Below, piece after piece: positions 7,031 through 13,778 of a stretch of 20,736 nt of DNA (position 1 is the first letter of the stretch; every line of letters begins with the position of its first letter). The translations under genes and the position numbers were made by a program. Source of the DNA: Candidatus Bathyarchaeota archaeon B26-1 (GTDB taxonomy: Archaea; Thermoproteota; Bathyarchaeia; Bathyarchaeales; B26-1); contig LUCD01000003.1 of the NCBI GenBank assembly GCA_001593925.1, positions 1 to 20,736 of the forward strand, read 5' to 3'. Below the pieces are notes generated by a model. The model saw only the letters and a program-made list of their open reading frames with translations, ran no database searches and had not been told where the DNA came from.

Positions 7031-7617
7031 AAATGCTTTATATACTCGTCGAGTTTCCCCTCAGCCTCGAGCCTTCCAAGCCAGTCTGTTACCCCAACCC
7101 TACAGTCTCCCCTTCCCTCCAGTATCGAGATCATCTCTTCAACGACCTCCTCAAAGTCTCTACCGGTCACGTCGACCTCGCAGACCTTCCCTTCGCCGCA
7201 TAACCCGACAGATTCGCAGAGGCAGACGTCAAGAGCTTCAGCTACAAGGTTCTCCCAGAGTTTTCTACCTTTATAACCTCTCCGTTCAAGAACGGCCCTA
7301 AGTTCCTCAGGATACCTCCTAAGAACAAAGACTTTATGAATTTTATCTGGGGGGAGGAGGTCAACCGCGAAGTGGCCTACAACGAGTATATCTCGGCGGC
7401 TGGAATTCTCGATCAGGCTTCCAATCCTCTTGGAGAGCCTATCTGTATCAGCGATGAATGTGTCCCTATCTTCATCGAAGCCGGTGAAGAGTTTCTCCCT
7501 TTCGACGAGCTCTCCTACCTCGATGATATCCGCATCTAGCTTAGAGGCGAGCATACGCGATACTGAGGTTTTACCTACGCCCGGCGTGCCAGTTATGACT
7601 ATTACCTGCTTGGCCAT
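7027..7617 (-). CDS. AK6/Fap7-type adenylate kinase
   Basis: P-loop nucleotide kinase of the COG1936 (AK6/Fap7) family, 196 residues. The Walker A GTPGVGKT is at residues 10-17, VVGHFAVDLL follows, then the RRYPEELRAVLERRGYKGRKLWENLVAEALDVC block typical of archaeal members. Relatives act as adenylate kinase/ATPase and in late small-subunit ribosome maturation with the uS11 protein. Start ATG 7617. It lies 14 nt downstream of the Lrp gene on the same strand, so the two are probably co-transcribed. Its last bases overlap the stop of the convergent nuclease-like gene. The C-terminal 30 residues (GVTDWLGRLEAEGKLDEYI) are an ordinary extension for this family. Confidence 0.9.
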   Translation of the reverse strand: MAKQVIVITGTPGVGKTSVSRMLASKLDADIIEVGELVEREKLFTGFDEDRDTFIADTDRLSKRIGSLIENSSRRDILVVGHFAVDLLPPDKIHKVFVLRRYPEELRAVLERRGYKGRKLWENLVAEALDVCLCESVGLCGEGKVCEVDVTGRDFEEVVEEMISILEGRGDCRVGVTDWLGRLEAEGKLDEYIKHF

Positions 7618-7631
7618 TCCGGCTCTCTCGG

Positions 7632-8093
7632 CTACTCGGCTCCGATCTTGATCCTCGTCTCCTCTTTAACGCTCCTCAGAACTATCGCTGTTTCTGTGCT
7701 CTTTACGCCTTCGATTACACCTATCTCGTCGATTATCCGCTTCAGGTGCTCCCTGTCCTTGGTTCGAATCTTCACTATGGCGTAGTAGCTGCCGGTCACG
7801 TCATATATCTCGTATATGTCTTCGATCTTGCTCAGGGAGTCGAAGACCTCCTGGAGCATCTTGGGGTCGGCGTTTATGAGGACGAAGGCTGTCAACCCCT
7901 TGCCCACAAGTTCAGGAGCAACTATGGCCGTAAACCGCCTTATAACCCCCCTCTTGATCAGCTTCTTCACCCTAACGAAGATCGTTGCCTCACTCACACC
8001 AACCTTCTCCGCTATCCTCCTGAAAGCTATACGGGCGTCGTCCTGAAGCATCTCAAGAATTGTTTTATCCACCTCGTCGAGTTTTGCCGGCAC
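7632..8093 (-). CDS. Lrp/AsnC-family transcription regulator (LysM-like by position)
   Basis: 153 residues: an N-terminal winged helix-turn-helix (about 5-60, with ILEMLQDDARIAFRRIAEKVGVSEATIFVRVKKL) and a C-terminal RAM ligand-binding domain (about 66-140, with VTGSYYAIVKIRTKD). Start GTG 8093, with GGAGGA 8 nt ahead. It is transcribed away from lysW across a 230-bp intergenic region. In Sulfolobus, the Lrp-like LysM sits next to the lysW operon and controls it in response to lysine; by synteny this is the likely counterpart, though orthology is inferred, not shown. An inverted repeat over its own predicted transcription start suggests autoregulation. Confidence 0.9.
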   Translation of the reverse strand: MPAKLDEVDKTILEMLQDDARIAFRRIAEKVGVSEATIFVRVKKLIKRGVIRRFTAIVAPELVGKGLTAFVLINADPKMLQEVFDSLSKIEDIYEIYDVTGSYYAIVKIRTKDREHLKRIIDEIGVIEGVKSTETAIVLRSVKEETRIKIGAE

Positions 8094-8098
8094 TAAAG

Positions 8099-8121
8099 AT
8101 TCCTCCGAAACTCGTAGGAAT
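8099..8121. promoter_or_regulatory. inverted repeat at the Lrp gene start (candidate operator)
   Basis: ATTCCT (8099-8104) and AGGAAT (8116-8121) form an inverted repeat with an 11-nt centre. It covers the predicted Lrp transcription start (about 8114) and ends in the ribosome site. The same TTCCT/AGGAA half-sites occur in the palindrome ahead of lysW, so both may bind the same regulator. Confidence 0.4.
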
Positions 8122-8131
8122 TACCTCAAAT

Positions 8132-8147
8132 CTCACATATAAACTAG
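8132..8147 (-). promoter_or_regulatory. TATA box of the Lrp gene
   Basis: Minus-strand CTAGTTTATATGTGAG with TATA core at 8136-8143. It predicts a transcription start near 8114, about 20 nt ahead of GTG 8093. Confidence 0.55.
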
Positions 8148-8261
8148 ACGAAATAATAACGTTTTTCGGAATTTTCATCCTAAAGAATTATGATCCTTGA
8201 AGTTCAACATTCATGTTTTTTCACATAAAGTTTTTATTGAAATTATGAATTTTGATTTTAT

Positions 8262-8278
8262 CCGAAAAATTTATAAGA
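8262..8278 (+). promoter_or_regulatory. BRE/TATA promoter of the lys operon
   Basis: CCGAAAAATTTATAAG, a purine-rich BRE-like stretch followed by a TTTATAAG TATA core at 8270-8277, in a very AT-rich intergenic region. The transcript start is expected near 8297-8300, giving a leader of about 25 nt before lysW. Confidence 0.6.
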
Positions 8279-8288
8279 AAAACTTATC

Positions 8289-8303
8289 CTTCCTATTAGG
8301 AAG
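8289..8303. promoter_or_regulatory. 15-bp perfect palindrome over the lysW transcription start
   Basis: CTTCCTATTAGGAAG: 7-bp arms (8289-8295 and 8297-8303) around one central base. It lies about 20 bp downstream of the TATA core, over the expected transcript start, the position where a bound repressor would block transcription. It fits an operator for the divergent Lrp-family regulator. Confidence 0.5.
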
Positions 8304-8323
8304 TTTAGGGGGCGGTTAAATTA

Positions 8324-8494
8324 ATTAAGAAATGTCCCGAGTGTGATGGTGATCTGGAGATACCTGAAGACGTGATCTCCGGCGAGATCGTGAGCTGCCC
8401 AGACTGCGGCATGGACTACGAGGTAGTCGTCACGGAGAGCGGCGAGATCGAGCTGAGGCCCGCCGAGATCGAGGGAGAAGACTGGGGCGAATAG
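8324..8494 (+). CDS. lysW: amino-group carrier protein LysW, ATT start
   Basis: 56-residue acidic carrier protein. The gamma-carboxyl of its C-terminal glutamate is joined to the amino group of aminoadipate (or glutamate), protecting it and presenting it to the LysXYZJK enzymes. Two CxxC knuckles (C4/C7 and C25/C28) form the zinc site, and the invariant C-terminal tail EDWGE is present. From the in-frame stop at 8306 to C4 there is no ATG, GTG or TTG. ATT 8324 is chosen because GGGGGCGGT (8308-8316) lies 7 nt ahead and it gives the usual few residues before the first CxxC. The frame, zinc ligands and tail leave no doubt about identity. lysX follows after 6 nt. Confidence 0.93.
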   Translation: MKKCPECDGDLEIPEDVISGEIVSCPDCGMDYEVVVTESGEIELRPAEIEGEDWGE

Positions 8495-8500
8495 TAACCG

Positions 8501-9364
8501 ATGATAACTGTAGGGATAACCTACGATAGGGTCAAATGGGAGGAGAAAGCCCTACTCAAGGCCGTAAAGAAGAGGAACCTCCAACTGAGGCTAGTGGACT
8601 CGAAGGAGATATACCTCGACACCCTAGAAGAACCCGAGGAAGTGAGATCGACGTTCGGAGACATCGTTGTCCAGAGGTGCATAAGCCACTTCAGAGGCTT
8701 ACACCTAGCCGCGGTACTTGAGAGCAAGGGGCTGACCGTGATCAACCCCTTCAAGGTCTCAGAAGTATGCGGAAACAAGCTCTACACGACCCTAGCCCTC
8801 ATAAAGGCTGGGGTTCCCGTCCCCAAGACGCTCATAGCCTTCACGGAAAAAGGCGCCTTAAAGGCGTTGGACGCCCTCGGGTACCCAGCCGTTCTGAAGC
8901 CTGTCTCCGGGAGCTGGGGTAGGCTTATAGCCTTGGTAAAGAGCAGGGAGGCCGCCCAAGCCATAATCGAGGCAAGGGAAGAAATCCGAAACGCCCTGCT
9001 CCAAATATACTATTTCCAAGAGTATGTTGAGAGGCCTCCTAGGGACATCAGGACCCTCGTGGTTGGGGATGAGGTCGTCGCTGCCGCGTACCGCTATTCA
9101 CGGGTGGGGGAGTGGAGAACAAACGTGGCCAGAGGCGGAGTCAGCAAGGCCTGCCCCTTAACGGACGAGTTGAAGGAGATAGCCTTTAGGGCCGCCGAAG
9201 CCGTAGGCGGAGGGGTTCTCGCCGTTGACTGCATGGAGAGCCCTGAGGGCTTACTCGTCCATGAGGTTAACGGCAGAGCCGAGTTTAGAGGCCTCTCCTC
9301 AGCAACCAAGATCGACATAGCCGATAAAATAATTGACTATGTGGTGGGGGTGGCGAAGAAGTGA
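8501..9364 (+). CDS. lysX: LysW ligase LysX (RimK-type ATP-grasp)
   Basis: ATP-grasp ligase that attaches aminoadipate (LysX) or glutamate (ArgX) to the C-terminal Glu of LysW. 287 residues. Blocks: DIVVQRCISHFRGLHLAAVLESKG, CGNKLYTTLALIKAGVPVPKT, AVLKPVSGSWGRLI (ATP loop), FQEYVERPPRDIRTLVVGDEVVAAAYR, and the metal-binding end LLVHEVNGRAEFRGL. The last block differs from the HEVN-x-x-x-EFKN form I recall for aminoadipate-specific LysX, so substrate choice, or dual use, is open. ATG 8501 follows lysW by 6 nt; its stop overlaps lysY by 4 nt (GTGA), implying translational coupling. Confidence 0.93.
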   Translation: MITVGITYDRVKWEEKALLKAVKKRNLQLRLVDSKEIYLDTLEEPEEVRSTFGDIVVQRCISHFRGLHLAAVLESKGLTVINPFKVSEVCGNKLYTTLALIKAGVPVPKTLIAFTEKGALKALDALGYPAVLKPVSGSWGRLIALVKSREAAQAIIEAREEIRNALLQIYYFQEYVERPPRDIRTLVVGDEVVAAAYRYSRVGEWRTNVARGGVSKACPLTDELKEIAFRAAEAVGGGVLAVDCMESPEGLLVHEVNGRAEFRGLSSATKIDIADKIIDYVVGVAKK

Positions 9365-10413
9365 AGGTTGGAGTGATAGGAGCTTCAGGGTACGTGGGAG
9401 GCGAGCTCCTACGTCTCCTAATCAAGCATCCAAAAGCGGAGTTGACCATGGCAACCTCGAGCACCTACGCCGGACAGTACGTCTACCGTCTACACCCAAA
9501 CCTAAGAGGTCAAACAGACCTGAAGTTTGTTAAGCCGGACCTGAAGAAAGCTGTGGAGGAGTGCGACCTACTCTTCATGGCTACGCCTCACGGAGTATCA
9601 TCAAACCTTGTTCCCAGCATCCTCGAGACCGGGATCAAGATCATAGATTTAAGCGCCGACTTTAGGCTCAAGAACCCGGAAGACTATGTTAGGTGGTACG
9701 GTTGGAAGCACGCCAATCCCGACCTGCTTGACGAGGCAGTGTATGGGCTACCTGAACTACATAGAGAAGAGATAAGGGGAGCCCAGCTAGTGGCCTGTCC
9801 AGGCTGTATGGCCGCGTGCGCCATCCTCGCCATGGCCCCTATCATTAAGGCTGGGAAGGTTGAGGCCGACCGTATAGTTGTCGACGCGAAGGTTGGGTCT
9901 TCAGGAGCCGGCTACGGAGTGTCTAGGTCGGTCCACCACTCGGAGCATTACAGCGTGGTGAGGCCCTACAAACCTGTTGGGCACCGCCACACGGCTGAGA
10001 TCGAGCAGGAGCTCGGCGTCCTCTCCAGCGGAAAAGTCTTGGTCTCGATGTCGGCCCACGCGGTCAACATGGTGCGCGGCATACTGACCACCTGCCACCT
10101 CTTCTTGAAGGAGCCCATGAAGCCCATCGATGTTTGGAGGCTCTACAGGGGCTTCTACTCCGGAGAGCCCTTCATAAGGTTCATCAGGGATAGGAGGGGG
10201 ATCTTCCGGTATCCAGACCCGAAGATAGTTGTCGGGACAAACTTCTGTGATTTAGGCTTTGAGATCGACGATCATGCCCCCAGACTTGTAGCCCTCTCAG
10301 CTCTGGATAACCTGATCAAGGGAGCCGCCGGGACAGCTGTCCAGAACATGAACATAATCCTCGGGTGCGATGAGAGGGAAGGCTTGAGGGATATAGGCCT
10401 CCATCCAATCTGA
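9361..10413 (+). CDS. lysY: LysW-aminoadipyl/glutamyl phosphate reductase LysY
   Basis: NADPH-dependent reductase of the ArgC/LysY family that turns the LysW-bound acyl phosphate into the semialdehyde. 350 residues: Rossmann motif VGVIGASGYVGGELLRLL at the N-terminus, the catalytic cysteine C149 in ACPGCMAACAI, the family block VDAKVGSSGAGYGVSRSVHHSEH, then VGHRHTAEIEQEL. GTG 9361 overlaps the lysX stop. Length and motifs match the LysW-dependent subgroup rather than the N-acetyl-dependent ArgC, judged mainly by the operon context. No broken motif was seen. Confidence 0.93.
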   Translation: MKVGVIGASGYVGGELLRLLIKHPKAELTMATSSTYAGQYVYRLHPNLRGQTDLKFVKPDLKKAVEECDLLFMATPHGVSSNLVPSILETGIKIIDLSADFRLKNPEDYVRWYGWKHANPDLLDEAVYGLPELHREEIRGAQLVACPGCMAACAILAMAPIIKAGKVEADRIVVDAKVGSSGAGYGVSRSVHHSEHYSVVRPYKPVGHRHTAEIEQELGVLSSGKVLVSMSAHAVNMVRGILTTCHLFLKEPMKPIDVWRLYRGFYSGEPFIRFIRDRRGIFRYPDPKIVVGTNFCDLGFEIDDHAPRLVALSALDNLIKGAAGTAVQNMNIILGCDEREGLRDIGLHPI

Positions 10414-10433
10414 CGGTTTGGTGGTGGAGAAGG

Positions 10434-11240
10434 TTGATTGTTCTCAAGATCGGCGGAGACATCGTCGAGAAGGGTATGAACCGAAACCTCTCAGACGACA
10501 TCAAAGAGACCCTTAAGCGCGACAGCATGGTGATTGTTCACGGCGGAGGCGACGAGGTTACAAGGGTGGCCGAGAAGATCGGTAAGAAGCAGGTCTTCAT
10601 AACGTCCCCCAGCGGTATAAGGAGCCGCTACACGGACTACGAGACCGTGCAGATATATACGATGGTTATGGCTGGGAAGGTCAACAAGGCTGTTGTGAGG
10701 TGGCTTCTAAGCGAGAATATTCCGGCATTCGGGGTCTCAGGGGTCGACGCGGCCATCCTCAGAGCTAGACGGAAGAAGAGGCTCCTCATAATCGATGAGA
10801 GGGGTAGAAGGCGCATAATCGAAGGCGGCTTCACAGGGAAGATCATAGATGTCAACCCTGCCCCCCTAAACCTCCTAGCCCTGTCAGGATACGTTCCCGT
10901 CGTAGCCCCCATAGCCGTAGGAGAAGAGCACGAGCTCCTAAACGTCGATAGCGACAGGGCGGCGGCATACCTGGCCGGAGGCCTAAGAGCGGAGAGCATA
11001 ATATTCCTGACGGATGTCCGAGGGGTGATCGTGAACGGAGAACTCCTAAAGGAGATATCTCTCGAGGAGGCGGAGAGCCTCCTCCGGAAGGTCGGTCCCG
11101 GAATGGACAAGAAGGTTCTAGCCTCGATAGAGGCCTTAAGGGCAGGCGTTAAGGAGGCGATAATCTCCAGCGGGTTCGTTGAGAACCCGGTGACGAGCGC
11201 AATGGAACATAAGGTTGGGACGGTGGTAACCCTTGGATGA
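10434..11240 (+). CDS. lysZ: LysW-aminoadipate/glutamate kinase LysZ
   Basis: Amino-acid-kinase-fold enzyme that phosphorylates the side-chain carboxyl of LysW-bound substrate, the step before LysY. 268 residues: LKIGGDIV, VIVHGGGDEVTRVA, YTMVMAGKVNKAVV, SGVDAAILRA, PVVAPIAVGEEHELLNVDSDRAAAYLA and MDKKVLASIEALRAGVKEAII. TTG 10434 lies 20 nt after lysY, with GGTGGAG (10422-10429) as ribosome site. Its end overlaps lysJ by 8 nt. All ATP- and substrate-site blocks of the family appear intact. Confidence 0.93.
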   Translation: MIVLKIGGDIVEKGMNRNLSDDIKETLKRDSMVIVHGGGDEVTRVAEKIGKKQVFITSPSGIRSRYTDYETVQIYTMVMAGKVNKAVVRWLLSENIPAFGVSGVDAAILRARRKKRLLIIDERGRRRIIEGGFTGKIIDVNPAPLNLLALSGYVPVVAPIAVGEEHELLNVDSDRAAAYLAGGLRAESIIFLTDVRGVIVNGELLKEISLEEAESLLRKVGPGMDKKVLASIEALRAGVKEAIISSGFVENPVTSAMEHKVGTVVTLG

Positions 11241-12426
11241 GAGCCGCATAGTGGAGGTTGAGGAGTCACATCTAGCCCGAGTCTATCATAGGTTCCCGAT
11301 CTGCATACGCAGAGGGAGAGGCGCCCTCCTTTACGATGTTGAGGGACGCAGATACCTCGACTGTATGGGGGGTTATGGGGTAAGCCTCGTCGGACATAGC
11401 CATCCGAGGGTCGTTGAGGCCATCAGGGAACAGTGCGAGAGGCTGATATTCTGTCACAGCTCCATCTACAATGATGTGAGGGCTGAACTCGTGGAGAGGC
11501 TCATCGAGATCGCTCCTGAAGGGTTGGAGAAGGTCTTCCTCTCGAACAGCGGAGCTGAATCCGTCGAGTGTGCCATAAAACTCGCCGTGAAGTACACGGG
11601 TAGAAGCGAGTTCATATCGATGGTTAGAGGCTACCACGGGAAGACCCTAGGAGCCCTCTCAGCAACCTGGAACCCAAAGTACCGTAAGGCATTCAAACCC
11701 ATCCTCATCCCCAACTTCAAATTCGTTCCTTTCGGGAGACTCGACAGGGTTGAGGAAGCTATCTCAAACCGGACCGCCGCCGTCATAGCCGAGCCGATCC
11801 AGGGGGAGGGCGGAGTCCACATAGCACCGGAAGGCTTCCTCCAAGGCTTAAGAAAACTCTGCGACGAGCATGGTGCGCTCCTGATCTTAGATGAGGTTCA
11901 GACGGGCTTCGGTAGAACTGGAAGAATGTGGGCCTCCGAGCATTGGGGGGTCTCCCCCGACGTGATGTGCGTAGCGAAGAGCATAGCCGGCGGCTTGCCG
12001 ATGGGCGCAACCCTAGCTAGAAGTGAGATCATGGATTCCCTCCGCGTCGGCGAGCATACAACGACCTTTGGGGGCAACCCACTCGCTTGCGCCGCGGCGT
12101 GCGCAACGATCGACATCATAATCGAGGAACGGCTCGTTGAGAGAGCCCGCCGCTTAGGCGGGTTCTTCATGGAGCTGCTCTCTAACCTTCAGGACTTAAG
12201 GATCGTGAGGGACGTCAGGGGATTAGGCTTGATGATAGGTGTTGAATGTCGGGTCGACATCTATAATGTGTTGATGGGATGCATAAGGAGAGGTATGATC
12301 CCGCTATACTCGGGTAGGAACGTTATAAGGCTTCTACCCCCACTCGTAATAAAGGAGGACGAACTAGCGGAGGCGGCGCAGATACTGGAGGACGCCTTGA
12401 GAGAGGAGGAGCAGAAGATAGGTTGA
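11233..12426 (+). CDS. lysJ: LysW-aminoadipate/ornithine aminotransferase LysJ
   Basis: PLP-dependent class III aminotransferase (ArgD/LysJ type) that converts the LysW-bound semialdehyde to LysW-lysine or LysW-ornithine. 397 residues. PLP site: SNSGAESVECAIKLA (phosphate cup), the cofactor aspartate D220 in LLILDEVQTGFGRTG, the Schiff-base lysine K249 in CVAKSIAGGLPMGA, and TTFGGNPLACAAA. TTG 11233 overlaps the lysZ stop by 8 nt with GGTGG (11222-11226) 6 nt ahead; GTG 11251 is an alternative. The stop overlaps the lysK start (TGATG). Confidence 0.93.
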   Translation: MDESRIVEVEESHLARVYHRFPICIRRGRGALLYDVEGRRYLDCMGGYGVSLVGHSHPRVVEAIREQCERLIFCHSSIYNDVRAELVERLIEIAPEGLEKVFLSNSGAESVECAIKLAVKYTGRSEFISMVRGYHGKTLGALSATWNPKYRKAFKPILIPNFKFVPFGRLDRVEEAISNRTAAVIAEPIQGEGGVHIAPEGFLQGLRKLCDEHGALLILDEVQTGFGRTGRMWASEHWGVSPDVMCVAKSIAGGLPMGATLARSEIMDSLRVGEHTTTFGGNPLACAAACATIDIIIEERLVERARRLGGFFMELLSNLQDLRIVRDVRGLGLMIGVECRVDIYNVLMGCIRRGMIPLYSGRNVIRLLPPLVIKEDELAEAAQILEDALREEEQKIG

Positions 12427-13532
12427 TGGAGCGAGATTACCCGATAAAACTCTTGGAGAAGGCTCTAAAGACGTACAGTCCGAGCGGAAAGGAGCGGGAG
12501 CTGGCGACCCTCCTCAAAGAGGAGATGAAGGCTCTAGGTTTCAGGAACGTCCAGCTGGATAAGGCTGGAAACGTCCATGGGGAGGTTGGAGGAGGCTCCC
12601 CAACCGTAATGCTCTGCGGCCACATGGACACAGTTCCAGGTTGGATACCCGTGAGGTTTGAGGATGGGAGGCTCCACGGGAGGGGCGCGGTCGACGCCAA
12701 GTCCGCTCTCGTCGCCATGATTGTGGCCGCCTCCCTCCTAGAGCTTGAGGATGTCTCGGGCAGGGTTCTCATGGTTGGCGTTGTCGATGAAGAGAGGAGT
12801 TCGCGGGGAATACGCCAACTCGTCGACGACGGCTTAAAGGTTGACTACGCAATCTTCGGGGAGCCAAGCGGGGCTGGAAACATAACGTTCGCCTACAGGG
12901 GGAGACTCAACTTCAAGGTGACCTGTAAAACCGAAGCCGGCCACGTTGGGGCTCAACACCTCCACCGTAACGCCGTAGAGGAGGCCTATGGTTTATGGAG
13001 CCGGTTGAAGACGTTCTTCAAGGCTAAGGAGTCGCCGCACGGAGTCTTCTACTCTCCAACCCCCATCATAACGGGTATAAGGAGCGAGGGCGGAGGCTTC
13101 GGCGTCGTCCCGGACGAGTGCACGGTGAATGTGGATTTGAGGCTCCCCCCAACCCTCAGATGCCATGAGGCTCTCCAGATCGTTAAGAAATTGGTTGAGG
13201 AGTATGGACGTGAAAAACCCGGGGTCTCGGTTGAGCTGAAGGTCCTCGACATGGTTGAGCCTTACGTCGCTGACAGGAAAAGCCGCCTGATAAGAGCCTT
13301 GAAAGACTCGATAAGGGAGGTCTTAGGTGTCTCGGCGAGGCTCATAAAGAAGACGGGGACAGGTGACATGAACATCTTCGGGGCCAGCCTAGGGGTTCCC
13401 GTAGCCACTTACGGGCCTGGAAACTCGCGGCTCAGCCACACCAAGGACGAGTACATCGAGGTTGAGGAATTCCTCGCAAGCATCAAGGTTTACAAAGGGA
13501 CGCTAGAAAGACTTCTCAGGTCGGAGAATTAG
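12426..13532 (+). CDS. lysK: LysW-lysine/ornithine hydrolase LysK (M20 peptidase)
   Basis: Metallopeptidase of the M20 family (ArgE/DapE/LysK) that releases lysine or ornithine from LysW, closing the pathway and recycling the carrier. The dinuclear zinc site is visible: CGHMDTVPG (His and Asp ligands), GRGAVDAKSAL (bridging Asp), DEERSSRGI (catalytic Glu pair), FGEPSG and the C-terminal His in RLSHTKDEYI. ATG 12426 overlaps the lysJ stop in TGATG; TTG 12423 is one codon earlier. It is the last gene of the operon, followed by a T-rich stretch. Confidence 0.93.
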   Translation: MERDYPIKLLEKALKTYSPSGKERELATLLKEEMKALGFRNVQLDKAGNVHGEVGGGSPTVMLCGHMDTVPGWIPVRFEDGRLHGRGAVDAKSALVAMIVAASLLELEDVSGRVLMVGVVDEERSSRGIRQLVDDGLKVDYAIFGEPSGAGNITFAYRGRLNFKVTCKTEAGHVGAQHLHRNAVEEAYGLWSRLKTFFKAKESPHGVFYSPTPIITGIRSEGGGFGVVPDECTVNVDLRLPPTLRCHEALQIVKKLVEEYGREKPGVSVELKVLDMVEPYVADRKSRLIRALKDSIREVLGVSARLIKKTGTGDMNIFGASLGVPVATYGPGNSRLSHTKDEYIEVEEFLASIKVYKGTLERLLRSEN

Positions 13533-13575
13533 CTTCAGAAGCTAAGTTCCTTTTAATCTTTCGGTTTATTCTTCT
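13531..13575 (+). terminator. T-rich end of the lys operon
   Basis: A tight palindrome AGCTTCAGAAGCT (13531-13543) overlaps the lysK stop and is followed by T-rich sequence (13547-13572). This fits an archaeal U-tract terminator; the palindrome may be incidental. Confidence 0.4.
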
Positions 13576-13617
13576 AGGACATCCTATAGAAAAGTTGAAC
13601 CCTTTTGAAGAGTAAAG

Positions 13618-13693
13618 AGAGGCCTAAAAATTGATGGAATAGCCTCTAAGATCGGTGCATCCAGCTTATTAAGGGAAGCCTCGAAAAATCGAG
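13618..13693. other. two inverted repeats between lysK and the GH20 gene
   Basis: The 243-bp gap 13533-13775 has no gene. Besides the terminator and promoter it holds an imperfect hairpin (13618-13626 with 13640-13647, AGAGGC/GCCTCT arms) and a perfect one, CTCGA-AAAA-TCGAG (13680-13693). Their role is unknown; they could be operator or RNA structures. Confidence 0.35.
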
Positions 13694-13730
13694 ACGAGAA
13701 GACTTGCCAAAGCAACGGAACCATCCTAAT

Positions 13731-13771
13731 CTTTATACGCTTAATCTTATTATAGGAAGGGTGTAAGGAGG
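13731..13771 (+). promoter_or_regulatory. promoter and strong Shine-Dalgarno of the GH20 gene
   Basis: CTTTATACG (13731-13739) as TATA box and AAGGAGG (13765-13771) as ribosome site, 7 nt before ATG 13779. The predicted transcript start near 13761 gives a leader of under 20 nt. Confidence 0.55.
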
Positions 13772-13778
13772 TTACGTG

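Noticed and set aside
7761..7770. GGTTCGAATC, a tRNA T-loop-like string
   Set aside because: It lies inside the Lrp coding sequence and no acceptor, D or anticodon arms can be paired around it.
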